Positions 15,233 through 23,660 of a stretch of 49,443 nt of DNA are shown in pieces. Where the stretch lies: contig CAZQMB010000010.1 in the NCBI GenBank assembly GCA_964594365.1, forward strand, positions 1 through 49,443, written 5' to 3'. Origin of the DNA: CAIUSP01 sp964594365 (GTDB taxonomy: Bacteria; Actinomycetota; Thermoleophilia; Solirubrobacterales; 70-9). Below the pieces are notes generated by a model, which saw only the letters and a program-made list of their open reading frames with translations, was not told the DNA's origin and did not search any database. Position 1 is the first letter of the stretch, and each line of letters opens with the position of its first letter. Made by a program: the position numbers and the translations under genes.

Positions 15233-16720
15233 CTAGGACAGGCTCGCCATCACATGCTTGATCTGCGTGTAGTCCTCGAGTGAGTACATCGACAGGTCCT
15301 TGCCGTAGCCGGACTGCTTGTACCCGCCGTGAGGCATCTCGGATGCGATCGGGATGTGGTCGTTGATCCAGACGCAGCCGAATCTCAGAGCCTTGGACAC
15401 CCGGAATGCGCGGCCCACATCGCGGGTCCAGACCGACGAGGCCAGGCCGTAGCGCGTTCCGTTGGCCCACTCGATCGCCTTTCGCTCGTTGGTGAAGGGC
15501 TGGACGGTGATCACAGGGCCGAAGATCTCGTCCTGGATCATCTCGTCCTTCTGACTCAGACCCGCCACCACGGTTGGCTCGAGGTAGTACCCACGCCTGT
15601 TCGGACGCTGGCCGCCGGTGACGATCTCGGCGCCCTTCGGCGCGCGCTCGAGAAAGCCCTCTACCCGTTCGCGCTGACGCTCGCTGTTCAACGGCCCGAG
15701 CGTCGTCTTCTTGTTGAAGGTGTCGCCGATCACCTGCTTGCCGGCTTGCTTGGCCAGTCCCGCCACCACGTCGTCGTAGACGTTCTTCGAGGCGAGCACT
15801 CGGGTTGCGGCCGTGCAGTCCTGACCGCAGTTGAAGTAGCCGGTACCGGCGATGGTCTCCATCGCCGCATCCATATCGGCGTCGTCGAAGATCACCACAG
15901 GCGCCTTGCCGCCGAGCTCGAGGTGGACCTTCTTCAGGCTGTCGGCCGCGGCGCGTGCGATCGCCTTTCCAGTCTCAGGTGAGCCGGTCAACGAAACGAG
16001 ATCGATGTCCTTGTGCGTGACCAGATCAGCGCCTGTCTCGCCCGCGCCACCGATGAAGTTCGCCACCCCGGGTGGGAGGTGCTCGGCGCAGATCTCGGCG
16101 AGCTTGGTCAAGGTGGTCACCGGAGTGGTCTCCGCTGGCTTCAGCACCAGGGTGCAACCAGCCGCCAGCGCCGGACCGATCTTCCAGATCGCCATCATCA
16201 GCGGGTAGTTCCAGGGGGTTATCTGGGCGACCACCCCGACCGGCTCGCGCCTGATGTAAGAGGTGTAACCCTCCGCGTACTCACCTGCCGACTTGCCCTC
16301 CAGGCACCGCCCGGCGCCAGCGAAGAAGCGGAGGTTGTCCGCCATGAAAGGGATCTCCTCGCTGAGGAAGTCGTGCCTCGGCTTGCCCGCGTTGGCCGCC
16401 TCGAGATCGGCGATCTCGTCGGCGTTCTCCTCGATCGCATCGGCGATCCTGAGCATCGCAAGCGCTCGCTCGCTCGGCGTGGTCGTGGACCACCCGTCGA
16501 ACGCCTTCTTGGCGGCAGCGACGGCCTTGTTCACATCCTGCTTGGAAGAGATCGGCCCCTTCGCCATGACCTCGCCTGTGGCGGGATTCATCACGTCGTC
16601 GGCTTTGCCTCCGGAAGCCGCTACGAACTTGCCGTTGATCATGTTCTTGAGCTTGAGCGGCGCTGCCGGCTTCTTGTTGCCGTTGCTCCTCGCTGCGGGC
16701 TTCTTCTTGGTGGTTGCCAT
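15233..16720 (-). CDS. 4-aminobutyraldehyde (1-pyrroline) dehydrogenase
   Basis: 495 aa NAD-dependent aldehyde dehydrogenase. Catalytic residues E268 (in HLELGGKAP) and C302 (in FNCGQDCTAATRV) are present, with TPWNYPL and the NAD-site SLTGSPETGK. The ELGGKAPVVIFDDADMD and GYFNCGQDCTAATR blocks are those of gamma-aminobutyraldehyde dehydrogenases (PatD/YdcW type), which oxidise the aldehyde from putrescine to GABA. This agrees with the aminotransferase two genes upstream. The first ~22 residues are an extra Lys/Ala/Pro-rich tail (MATTKKKPAARSNGNKKPAA) not normal for the family. A Shine-Dalgarno GGAGAGGAG precedes the ATG, 14 nt after the alanine dehydrogenase stop, so it is the third gene of a tight operon. 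Confidence 0.88.
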   Translation of the reverse strand: MATTKKKPAARSNGNKKPAAPLKLKNMINGKFVAASGGKADDVMNPATGEVMAKGPISSKQDVNKAVAAAKKAFDGWSTTTPSERALAMLRIADAIEENADEIADLEAANAGKPRHDFLSEEIPFMADNLRFFAGAGRCLEGKSAGEYAEGYTSYIRREPVGVVAQITPWNYPLMMAIWKIGPALAAGCTLVLKPAETTPVTTLTKLAEICAEHLPPGVANFIGGAGETGADLVTHKDIDLVSLTGSPETGKAIARAAADSLKKVHLELGGKAPVVIFDDADMDAAMETIAGTGYFNCGQDCTAATRVLASKNVYDDVVAGLAKQAGKQVIGDTFNKKTTLGPLNSERQRERVEGFLERAPKGAEIVTGGQRPNRRGYYLEPTVVAGLSQKDEMIQDEIFGPVITVQPFTNERKAIEWANGTRYGLASSVWTRDVGRAFRVSKALRFGCVWINDHIPIASEMPHGGYKQSGYGKDLSMYSLEDYTQIKHVMASLS

Positions 16721-16734
16721 CTGAATCTCCTCTC

Positions 16735-17859
16735 CTAGATCTTGATGTCGAGAACCCGGTCGACGGGCACGTATTCAGTTCCTGTCGCCTCGGCCACGGC
16801 CTGATAGGTGACCTTTCCTCCTGCGCAATTGATACCGGGAATCAGCCCCGGCATGCGCTGAGCGGCATCGGCAACGCCGTGATCGGCGAGCGCGATGACG
16901 TAGGGGAGCGTCGCGTTGGTCAAGGCCCGAGTGGAGGTAACGGGGACGGCACCCGGCATGTTGGCGACGCAGTAGTGGATCACCCCATCGACCTCGAAGG
17001 TCGGATCGTCGTGGGTGGTCGGTCTCGAGGTCTCGAAACACCCGCCTTGGTCGATCGCGACATCGACCAGGACGGCGCCCGGCTTCATCAGCTGGAGGTG
17101 CTCACGCGTGACTATGTTCGGAGCCTTCGCCCCCGGCACCAGCACGGCGCCCACGACCAGATCCGCAGTCGCCAGGTGCTCTTCGATCACCAGCGACGAG
17201 GAGAAGACCGTCGAACAACCCTCGCCGAGGACAGTCTCCACATCCCGCAGCTTGTCGATCGAGATGTCGTAGATGAAGACGTCGGCACCCATACCGATCG
17301 CGACCACGGCAGCGTTGAACCCCACCGCCCCGGCGCCGATGACCATCACGTTCGCCGCCGCGACACCGGGAACGCCTCCGAGGAGGATCCCCCGTCCCCC
17401 GAGGGGCTTCTCGAGCATGAAGGCACCCGCCTGAGTGGCGATCTTGCCCGCGATCTCGCTCATCGGAGCGAGAAGGGGAAGCCCGCCGTTGGCATCTTCC
17501 ACGGTCTCGTAGGCGATGCAGGTCGCCCCGGTCGCAGCGAGGCTCTTGGTCAGATCGGGATCGGGGGCGAGGTGGAGATAGGTGAAGAGGGTCTGGCCCT
17601 CCCGCAGCATCTCGACCTCGACCGGCTGAGGTTCCTTGACTCCGAGAACCAACTCCGCCTCATCGAAGACGGCGGCCGCGTCGGGCAGGATCTTCGCCCC
17701 CTGGGCCTCGTAGTCGGCATCGGTGATGGCGCTGCCCTCTCCGGCACCTGCCTGAACGAGGACTTCGTGTCCGCGGTCCGTCAGCTCTCTCGCACCGACC
17801 GGAGTCAGGGAAACCCGGTACTCCTGATCTTTGATCTCTGTCGGAACACCGACCTTCAT
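16735..17859 (-). CDS. ald: Alanine dehydrogenase
   Basis: 374 aa, full length for the family. It interconverts L-alanine and pyruvate plus ammonia with NAD. Visible are the N-terminal MKVGVPTEIKDQEYRVSLTP, catalytic K75 (GVKEPQP) and H96 (TYLHLAPD), and the dinucleotide-binding VIGAGAVGFNAA at ~173-184. The upstream gene is a pyruvate-dependent type aminotransferase and the downstream gene oxidises its aldehyde product, so the job here is probably to regenerate pyruvate from the alanine formed by transamination. Spacing is 38 nt from the aminotransferase gene and 14 nt to the next one; a GGAG Shine-Dalgarno precedes the ATG. Confidence 0.95.
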   Translation of the reverse strand: MKVGVPTEIKDQEYRVSLTPVGARELTDRGHEVLVQAGAGEGSAITDADYEAQGAKILPDAAAVFDEAELVLGVKEPQPVEVEMLREGQTLFTYLHLAPDPDLTKSLAATGATCIAYETVEDANGGLPLLAPMSEIAGKIATQAGAFMLEKPLGGRGILLGGVPGVAAANVMVIGAGAVGFNAAVVAIGMGADVFIYDISIDKLRDVETVLGEGCSTVFSSSLVIEEHLATADLVVGAVLVPGAKAPNIVTREHLQLMKPGAVLVDVAIDQGGCFETSRPTTHDDPTFEVDGVIHYCVANMPGAVPVTSTRALTNATLPYVIALADHGVADAAQRMPGLIPGINCAGGKVTYQAVAEATGTEYVPVDRVLDIKI

Positions 17860-17897
17860 CGGCTCGTCTCCTGTTCTGTCATTTCAGCGCTTGCCGC

Positions 17898-19295
17898 CTA
17901 GAGCCCGATGCGGCGCGATGCCTCTTCGAGGACCGGCCTCAGGACATCGTGGATCTCCTCGAACTGCTCGGTGTCGCAGATCAGCGTGGGCGCCAACTGG
18001 ATCACCGGCTCCCCTCGGTCATCTGCGCGGCAGATCAGGGCACGCTCGTAGAGCTCAACATCGAGATAGTCACGGAGCAACCACTTGCACTCCTCCTCGG
18101 TGAAGGTCTCCTTGGTCTCACGGTCCTTGACCATCTCGATCGACTGGAAGTACCCGACTCCACGGACATCTCCGACGATCGGTATGTCACGAAGGCTCTC
18201 GAGCATCCCGCGGAACTCGGGCTCCTTCTCCATGACGTGACCGCAGAGGTCCTCGCGCTCGAAGACGTCCAGGTTCGCCATCGCTGCCGCAGCGGCGACG
18301 GGATGTCCGGCGAAGGTGAAGCCGTGGCCGAACATCTCGCTTCCCTGCATGAACGGCTCGGCGATCCTGTCTGAGGCCAGCAAGACGCCCATCGGAGCGT
18401 ATGCCGAGGTCAGGGCCTTCGCCGTGGTGATGATGTCGGGCTGGTAGCCGAGGCGTTGACAGCCGAACATCGTCCCGAGGCGTCCCCAGGCGCAGATGGT
18501 CTCGTCGGAGATCAGCAGGATGTCGTGCTCGTCGCAGATCTCGCGCACCCTCTGGAAGTAACCCTCCTGCGGTGGCAGAGAACCTCCGGCGTTCTGGACC
18601 GGTTCGAGGATCACCGCAGCGACGGTGCTCGGGTCCTCGAACTCGATCCTCTCGCGGATCTTCTCCGCGGCCCACAGCGGATCGCGGTCCTCGGGCCAGC
18701 GGTAGCTGTCGGTGTTGGGAGCGTGACAGCCTCCCGGCACCAGCGGCTCGAACGGAGCCCGGAATCCCGGCAGTCCGGTGGCGCTCAAGGCGCCGAGCGT
18801 GGTGCCGTGGTAGGCCAGATCTCGGGCGATGAACTTGGTCTTCCGCGTGTTGCCGGTCTTCAGGTGGTACTGGCGGGCGAGCTTGATCGCAGACTCGACC
18901 GACTCGGCACCGCCGGAGGTGAAGAAGCAACGGTTCAGATCTCCCGGGGCCAGGTGAGCGAGTCGCTCCGCCAACTCGATCACGCGTGGGTGGGCATAGC
19001 TCCAGATCGTCACGAAGTCGAGTTCGCGCACCTGGGCTGCCATCGCGTCCCCGATCTCGGTCCGGCCGTGGCCTGCGTTGACGCAGAACAGACCTGAGAG
19101 TCCGTCGAGGTACTTCTTGCCGTGGATATCCCAGACGTATGCTCCGTCTGCCTTCTCGATGATCGGAATCGGGTTTTCGGCGTCGTAGCGCCCCATCTGG
19201 GTGAAATGCATCCAGAGGTGCCGAAGCGCCTTCTGCTGCAGTTCGTCCTGTCGAGCCTGACTGCCTGAACGTTCCTTGACGGTGGTTTCCGCCAT
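17898..19295 (-). CDS. Class III aminotransferase, putrescine--pyruvate (SpuC) type
   Basis: 465 aa fold-type I PLP enzyme. The PLP lysine is K293 in TTAKALTSAYAPMG and the cofactor aspartate is D264 in LLISDETICAWGRLG; FFTSGGAESVESAIKLARQYH and GHGFTFAGHP are also present. Overall it resembles omega-amino acid/putrescine--pyruvate aminotransferases. GABA transamination is an alternative or extra activity. It is the first gene of the three-gene catabolic operon and divergent from the polyamine transporter genes. The frame opens at a GTG at 19304, but that codon sits inside the Shine-Dalgarno AGAGGAGTG; the ATG at 19295 has AGGAG 8 nt upstream and is the better start. Confidence 0.88.
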   Translation of the reverse strand: MAETTVKERSGSQARQDELQQKALRHLWMHFTQMGRYDAENPIPIIEKADGAYVWDIHGKKYLDGLSGLFCVNAGHGRTEIGDAMAAQVRELDFVTIWSYAHPRVIELAERLAHLAPGDLNRCFFTSGGAESVESAIKLARQYHLKTGNTRKTKFIARDLAYHGTTLGALSATGLPGFRAPFEPLVPGGCHAPNTDSYRWPEDRDPLWAAEKIRERIEFEDPSTVAAVILEPVQNAGGSLPPQEGYFQRVREICDEHDILLISDETICAWGRLGTMFGCQRLGYQPDIITTAKALTSAYAPMGVLLASDRIAEPFMQGSEMFGHGFTFAGHPVAAAAAMANLDVFEREDLCGHVMEKEPEFRGMLESLRDIPIVGDVRGVGYFQSIEMVKDRETKETFTEEECKWLLRDYLDVELYERALICRADDRGEPVIQLAPTLICDTEQFEEIHDVLRPVLEEASRRIGL

Positions 19296-19462
19296 CTTTC
19301 TCACTCCTCTGATGACCTGGGATCACCTCTCGTAACCCCGATCTCTGGTTTTTCACCCTCCCGGCTTGACCGTGGGCGACTCCTCTTACGGAAGGCTACA
19401 CCCGTCCACGACGGTCCGAGCGACCCTGCACGGCGATTTGCCCTATTTTTCCGAACAGGAGA

Positions 19463-20596
19463 GTGGCAGCCAAAACCGAGAAATCGAGCGGTTCCAGCAA
19501 CAGCGTCCATCTGCGCGCCGTCACCAAGAAGTTCGACGAGTTCGTCGCGGTAGACGATCTGTCTCTGGAGATACCGGGAGGCAACTTCTTCACCCTGCTG
19601 GGTCCGAGCGGCTGCGGCAAGACGACCACCCTGCGGATGATCGCCGGGTTCGAACAGCCCACCACCGGTGAGGTTCTGATCGAGGGCTCGAACGTCGCCG
19701 GCCTGCCCGCACACCAGCGACCGACCAACACCGTCTTCCAAAGCTATGCGCTCTTCCCGCATCTGACGGTCCTCGAGAACGTCGAGTTCGGCCTCAAGCG
19801 CAGCGGCGTGAAGAAGGACGAATCCAAGCGCCGTGCCGCCGAGGAACTCGAGCGGGTGGGGCTTGCCAGCGAGGCCTCGAAGAAGCCGGCCCAGCTCTCG
19901 GGAGGTCAGCAGCAGAGGGTCGCGCTGGCCAGAGCCTTGGTCAACCGCCCCAAGGTCCTCCTGCTCGACGAGCCCCTCGGAGCGCTCGACTTGAAGCTCC
20001 GCAAGGGCCTGCAGATCGAGCTCAAACGGATTCAGCAGGAGGTCGGCATCACCTTCGTCTACGTCACCCACGATCAAGAGGAGGCGCTGACCATGAGCGA
20101 CCAGATCGCGGTGATGAACGTAGGCCGGGTCGAACAGGTAGCGGACCCGGAGACCGTCTACGACCGGCCTGCGACCTCCTTCGTCGCAGGATTCATCGGG
20201 GTATCCAACCTGATGCCCGCACAGGTCGTGAAGGCCGGTGAATCCGGAGAGGTCAAGCTGGAGGCGGGTCCAGCCGTGGAAGGCAGCGTCGAGGGGCTCA
20301 CCCCGGGCGATTCCTGCCACGCAATCGTTCGACCGGAGAAACTCCTGATCAACGACCGGGCCAGCGGCATCGGCGATGGCCTACCGAGTGTGGACGGCGT
20401 AGTGGAGAGCTCCCTCTACCTCGGCACCGCGACCCAGATCCTGGTTCGCCTGCCGGGTGAGGTGCCGATGACCGTACTCGTCCCGAACGTCAACGAACGT
20501 GAGCGCGATGCCCTGCCTGGTGCCGGCGCCGAGGTGAAGCTCGCCTGGGATCCGGAGAACATGCACGTCGTTCGCGACACCACGATCGTCAAGTGA
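19463..20596 (+). CDS. potA: Spermidine/putrescine ABC transporter ATP-binding protein
   Basis: 377 aa. The ATPase domain has Walker A LGPSGCGKTT (~46-55), signature LSGGQQQR (145-152) and Walker B VLLLDE (165-170); a C-terminal TOBE-type regulatory domain spans ~240-377. PotA energises polyamine uptake through PotB and PotC. The family also includes Fbp/CysA-type importers, but the linked PotD/B/C and putrescine catabolic genes fix the substrate class. The start is a GTG with AGGAGA directly abutting it, unusually close; a possible -10, TATTTT (19444-19449), suggests a leader of only a few bases. Its stop overlaps nothing; the potD ATG follows 38 nt later. Confidence 0.95.
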   Translation: MAAKTEKSSGSSNSVHLRAVTKKFDEFVAVDDLSLEIPGGNFFTLLGPSGCGKTTTLRMIAGFEQPTTGEVLIEGSNVAGLPAHQRPTNTVFQSYALFPHLTVLENVEFGLKRSGVKKDESKRRAAEELERVGLASEASKKPAQLSGGQQQRVALARALVNRPKVLLLDEPLGALDLKLRKGLQIELKRIQQEVGITFVYVTHDQEEALTMSDQIAVMNVGRVEQVADPETVYDRPATSFVAGFIGVSNLMPAQVVKAGESGEVKLEAGPAVEGSVEGLTPGDSCHAIVRPEKLLINDRASGIGDGLPSVDGVVESSLYLGTATQILVRLPGEVPMTVLVPNVNERERDALPGAGAEVKLAWDPENMHVVRDTTIVK

Positions 20597-20634
20597 ACTC
20601 GAGAGAAATCGAACAGGAACAAGAGAGGGGAATC

Positions 20635-21792
20635 ATGAGTGACAAGACAACGAGCAGGAATCGCATGAGGAAGGTCGTCATCGGTGCCGCGGGACTGGGT
20701 GCCGCGATGGTGATCGCCGCGTGCGGGGGTTCGGTAGGTGGGGGGTCCGATGCGGACATCACCACCGTCTCCAAGGGAGACGCGAAGGCGAGCGGAACGC
20801 TCGTCATCTCGAACTGGCCTCTCTACATCGACGAGGAGACCGTCTCGAACTTCGAGAAGGACACCGGCGTCAAGGTCAAGTACGTCGAGGACTACAACGA
20901 CAACACCGGCTTCTTCGGCAAGCTGCGTCCGCAGCTCGAGCAGGGTGAGTCCGGAGGTCGCAGCATCATCGTCCCGACCGACTGGATGGCCTCGAGGATG
21001 GACGGTCTGGGCTATCTCCAGCACTTCAGCGTGCCGGATGACCTGCCGAACGTCGAGGCGAATCTGCGCGAGGATCTCAAGTCGCCCGCATTCGACCCCG
21101 ACCGTGCCTTCTCGGTGCCATGGCAGAGCGGCATGACCGGACTGATCGTCCGCAAGGATCTCGCACCCGACATCCGTTCGATCAACGATCTGTTCGATCC
21201 CAAGTACAAGGGCAAGGTCACGATGCTCTCCGAGCTCCGCGACACTGTGCCGCTGGTGATGAAGGCCGACGGGATCAACCCGGACGATGCCACCAAGGAG
21301 GACTGGCTGAAGACGATCGACAAGATCGAGTCGGCTGCAGCGTCCGGTCAGATCCGGGACTTCACCGGTAACGACTACGCAGGTCCGATGGTTCGCGGCG
21401 ACGTCGTTGCGGCGATCGGCTGGTCCGGAGACGCCGTTCAGCTCCAGGCGGACAACCCGAACATCGAGTACCGGATGCCGACCCAGGGGTGCATCCTCTG
21501 GTCGGACAACATGGTGATCCCGGTCGGCGCCCCGAATCCGAATGCGGCGCTCGAGTGGATCAACTACGTCTACGACCCGGAGGTGGCGGCGGACATCGCC
21601 GAGTACGTGAACTACATCACCCCGGTGGACGGAGCGAAGGAGGTCCTCGCCAAGAAGGATCCCAAGCTGGCCAACAACCAGCTGATCTTCCCGTCCGCGT
21701 CCTACACCGCCGATTGCTCGAATCAGCCGAGCCTCGACGCTGCCGACGAGCAGGAGATCGAGCAGGCCTTCGAGCGGGCAATCACCGGCTAG
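20635..21792 (+). CDS. potD: Polyamine-binding lipoprotein
   Basis: 385 aa substrate-binding protein of the PotD/PotF family, anchored as a lipoprotein: the signal peptide ends MVIAAC with lipobox Cys C30. The mature part starts a Gly/Ser linker and then LVISNWPLYIDEETVSNFEKDTG, the typical PotD opening, followed by the periplasmic-binding fold (GGRSIIVPTDWMASRM; FSVPWQSGMTGLIV). It captures polyamines outside the membrane and delivers them to PotB/PotC. The frame is open from 20593, but GAGGGG lies a few bases before the ATG at 20635 and the signal peptide begins there, so I start at 20635. Lgt, which would modify C30, is encoded elsewhere in this window. Confidence 0.94.
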   Translation: MSDKTTSRNRMRKVVIGAAGLGAAMVIAACGGSVGGGSDADITTVSKGDAKASGTLVISNWPLYIDEETVSNFEKDTGVKVKYVEDYNDNTGFFGKLRPQLEQGESGGRSIIVPTDWMASRMDGLGYLQHFSVPDDLPNVEANLREDLKSPAFDPDRAFSVPWQSGMTGLIVRKDLAPDIRSINDLFDPKYKGKVTMLSELRDTVPLVMKADGINPDDATKEDWLKTIDKIESAAASGQIRDFTGNDYAGPMVRGDVVAAIGWSGDAVQLQADNPNIEYRMPTQGCILWSDNMVIPVGAPNPNAALEWINYVYDPEVAADIAEYVNYITPVDGAKEVLAKKDPKLANNQLIFPSASYTADCSNQPSLDAADEQEIEQAFERAITG

Positions 21793-21818
21793 GCAACCGG
21801 ACTGAAGCGCTGACAGAG

Positions 21819-21866
21819 ATGCAGCCGTCGACGACCATCACGCCGCTCACGAGGTTCTCCTCGTGA
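21819..21866 (+). CDS. Putative 15-codon leader ORF overlapping the potB start
   Basis: ATG at 21819 opens MQPSTTITPLTRFSS and stops at a TGA that overlaps the potB GTG in the sequence GTGA (21863-21866). The last third of the ORF runs through the hairpin 21843-21870 that holds the potB start codon, so ribosomes finishing this ORF would open the hairpin. The Shine-Dalgarno (ACAGAG) is weak. It could be chance, but the exact stop/start overlap supports translational coupling. Confidence 0.35.
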   Translation: MQPSTTITPLTRFSS

Positions 21867-21870
21867 GCGG
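21843..21870 (+). promoter_or_regulatory. Hairpin occluding the potB start codon
   Basis: CCGCTCACGAGG (21843-21854) pairs perfectly with CCTCGTGAGCGG (21859-21870) around a TTCT tetraloop. The potB GTG (21863-21865) is inside the right arm. Such a stem could limit potB translation, block 3'-end decay of the upstream potD message, or partly terminate transcription so that the binding protein is made in excess. Confidence 0.7.
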
Positions 21871-22726
21871 TGGTCGTCGGGCGCTGCCGTATCTGCTGCT
21901 GTTCCCCGGGCTGCTCTGGCTCGTCGTCTTCTTCGTCATCCCCCTCATCTACATGGGCGAGTTGTCGCTGCGCACGGGCAGCCTGACCGAGGGGTACCTC
22001 TTCAACTGGCAGTTCTCCAACTACTCCGACGTCCTGAGTGACTACTCACAGCAGTTCCTGCGCTCGTTCGTCTACGCGGGCGTGGCGACACTGCTTGCGC
22101 TTCTGATCGCCTACCCGCTCTCCTACGCGATCTCGTTCAGAGGCGGCAAGTACCGGAACCTCCTGCTCTTCCTGGTGGTCGCCCCCTTCTTCACCACCTA
22201 CCTGATCAGGACCATCGCCTGGCAGACGATCCTGACCGACCAGAGTCCTCTGGTGGAGTTCCTCTCCTCGATCGGCCTGACCTCGAACGGCCGGATCCTC
22301 GACACCCCGGCCTCGGTCATCGCCGGACTCACCTACAACTTCCTGCCGTTCATGATCCTTCCCCTCTACACCAGCATCGACACGCTCGACCGCAGGCTGA
22401 TCGAGGCGGCGAAGGACCTCTACGCCTCCTCGAAGACCGCCTTCCTCAAGGTGACCCTGCCGCTGACCGCGCCGGGGATCGTCGCGGGAACGCTCTTGAC
22501 CTTCATCCCGGCGAGCGGTGACTACGTGAACGCCTACTTCCTCGGAGGCAGGAACCAGGCGATGATCGGAAACGTGATCCAGAGCAACTACCTGGTCACC
22601 AGCAACTACCCGGCCGCAGCGGCGCTGGCTTTCATCCTGATGCTGATAATCCTCCTGCTGGTGGTCATCTACATCCGATTCGCCGGTTCCGAGGCCCTGA
22701 TGGGTGACGAGGCGAGCGCCACCTGA
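21863..22726 (+). CDS. potB: Polyamine ABC transporter permease
   Basis: 287 aa with six hydrophobic helices (LPYLLLFPGLLWLVVFFVIPLIYM onward) and the ABC permease EAA loop near IEAAKDLYASSKTAFLKVTLPLTAPGIVAG. PotB and PotC form the membrane channel of the polyamine importer. The start GTG follows a 70-nt spacer after potD and is buried in a 12-bp hairpin; there is no free Shine-Dalgarno, so expression probably depends on coupling to the short leader ORF ending GTGA. The potC ATG follows 2 nt after its stop. Confidence 0.93.
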   Translation: MSGGRRALPYLLLFPGLLWLVVFFVIPLIYMGELSLRTGSLTEGYLFNWQFSNYSDVLSDYSQQFLRSFVYAGVATLLALLIAYPLSYAISFRGGKYRNLLLFLVVAPFFTTYLIRTIAWQTILTDQSPLVEFLSSIGLTSNGRILDTPASVIAGLTYNFLPFMILPLYTSIDTLDRRLIEAAKDLYASSKTAFLKVTLPLTAPGIVAGTLLTFIPASGDYVNAYFLGGRNQAMIGNVIQSNYLVTSNYPAAAALAFILMLIILLLVVIYIRFAGSEALMGDEASAT

Positions 22727-22728
22727 CC

Positions 22729-23649
22729 ATGGAAGCAGCGAGCATCCGAAACGAGGGTGGCGCCGGTCCGTTCAAGCGGGCCTCGCGGGCGATCGGGGAC
22801 AAGCTGCTGCCGATCTTCGCGGGGTTGGCGATCCTCTACATGCTGATCCCGATCGTGGTGATCGCGGTCTTCTCGTTCAACGATCCGCAGGGCCGCTACA
22901 ACTTCGAATGGGTCGGCTTCACCACCGAGCACTGGGCCAACGCCTTCGGTATTCCCGAGCTGACCAGCAGCCTCGTGACCAGCCTGCAACTCGCTGCGGT
23001 GGCGACCGTGATCTCCGCGGTGCTTGGGACGATGATCGCGATCGCGCTGGTGCGCTACGAGTTCTACGGCCGCAAACCGACCAACTTCCTGATCGTGATC
23101 CCCCTCGCCACGCCAGAGGTGGTGATCGGTGCGGGACTGCTCTCGATGTTCATCAGCTTCTCATTCCCCCTCGGCTTCGTGACGCTGTTGATCGCGCACG
23201 TGATGTTCTGCATCAGCTTCGTGGTGGTGGTGGTCCGCTCGCGGCTGATCGGGTTCGATCGAAGCCTCGAAGAGGCCGCCCGGGATCTCGGTGCCACGCC
23301 GGCCCAGACCTTCCGTCTCGTCACCCTGCCGCTGATCGCCCCCGGAATCATCTCCGGATCGCTGCTCGCATTCGCACTGTCCATAGACGACTTCGTGATC
23401 TCCAACTTCAACTCCGGCACGACCGTGACCTTCCCGCTCTACATCTTCGGCGCATCGCAGAGGGGGATCCCGGTCGAGGTCAACGTGATCGCCACCATCC
23501 TGATCCTGGTCGCTCTGGCGGCGATGGCGATCGTCCTCTGGCAGCAGTACCGCGCCGACAAGATGGCGAAGGTCGAGCCGGAGCCGGATCCGATGCAGGA
23601 GCACCCGCGCGAGAGCCGCAAACACGCAGTGACCAAGCAGACCCCCTAG
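22729..23649 (+). CDS. potC: Polyamine ABC transporter permease
   Basis: 306 aa, six transmembrane segments (PIFAGLAILYMLIPIVVIAVFSFN first), and the EAA motif LEEAARDLGATPAQTFRLVTLPLIAPGIISG. It pairs with PotB. The cytoplasmic C-terminus (~270-306) is a charged, Pro-rich tail (EPEPDPMQEHPRESRKH) longer than usual for PotC. Translationally coupled to potB: ATG 2 nt after the potB stop. The next gene starts 11 nt after its stop. Confidence 0.94.
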   Translation: MEAASIRNEGGAGPFKRASRAIGDKLLPIFAGLAILYMLIPIVVIAVFSFNDPQGRYNFEWVGFTTEHWANAFGIPELTSSLVTSLQLAAVATVISAVLGTMIAIALVRYEFYGRKPTNFLIVIPLATPEVVIGAGLLSMFISFSFPLGFVTLLIAHVMFCISFVVVVVRSRLIGFDRSLEEAARDLGATPAQTFRLVTLPLIAPGIISGSLLAFALSIDDFVISNFNSGTTVTFPLYIFGASQRGIPVEVNVIATILILVALAAMAIVLWQQYRADKMAKVEPEPDPMQEHPRESRKHAVTKQTP

Positions 23650-23660
23650 GACCTCTGAGC

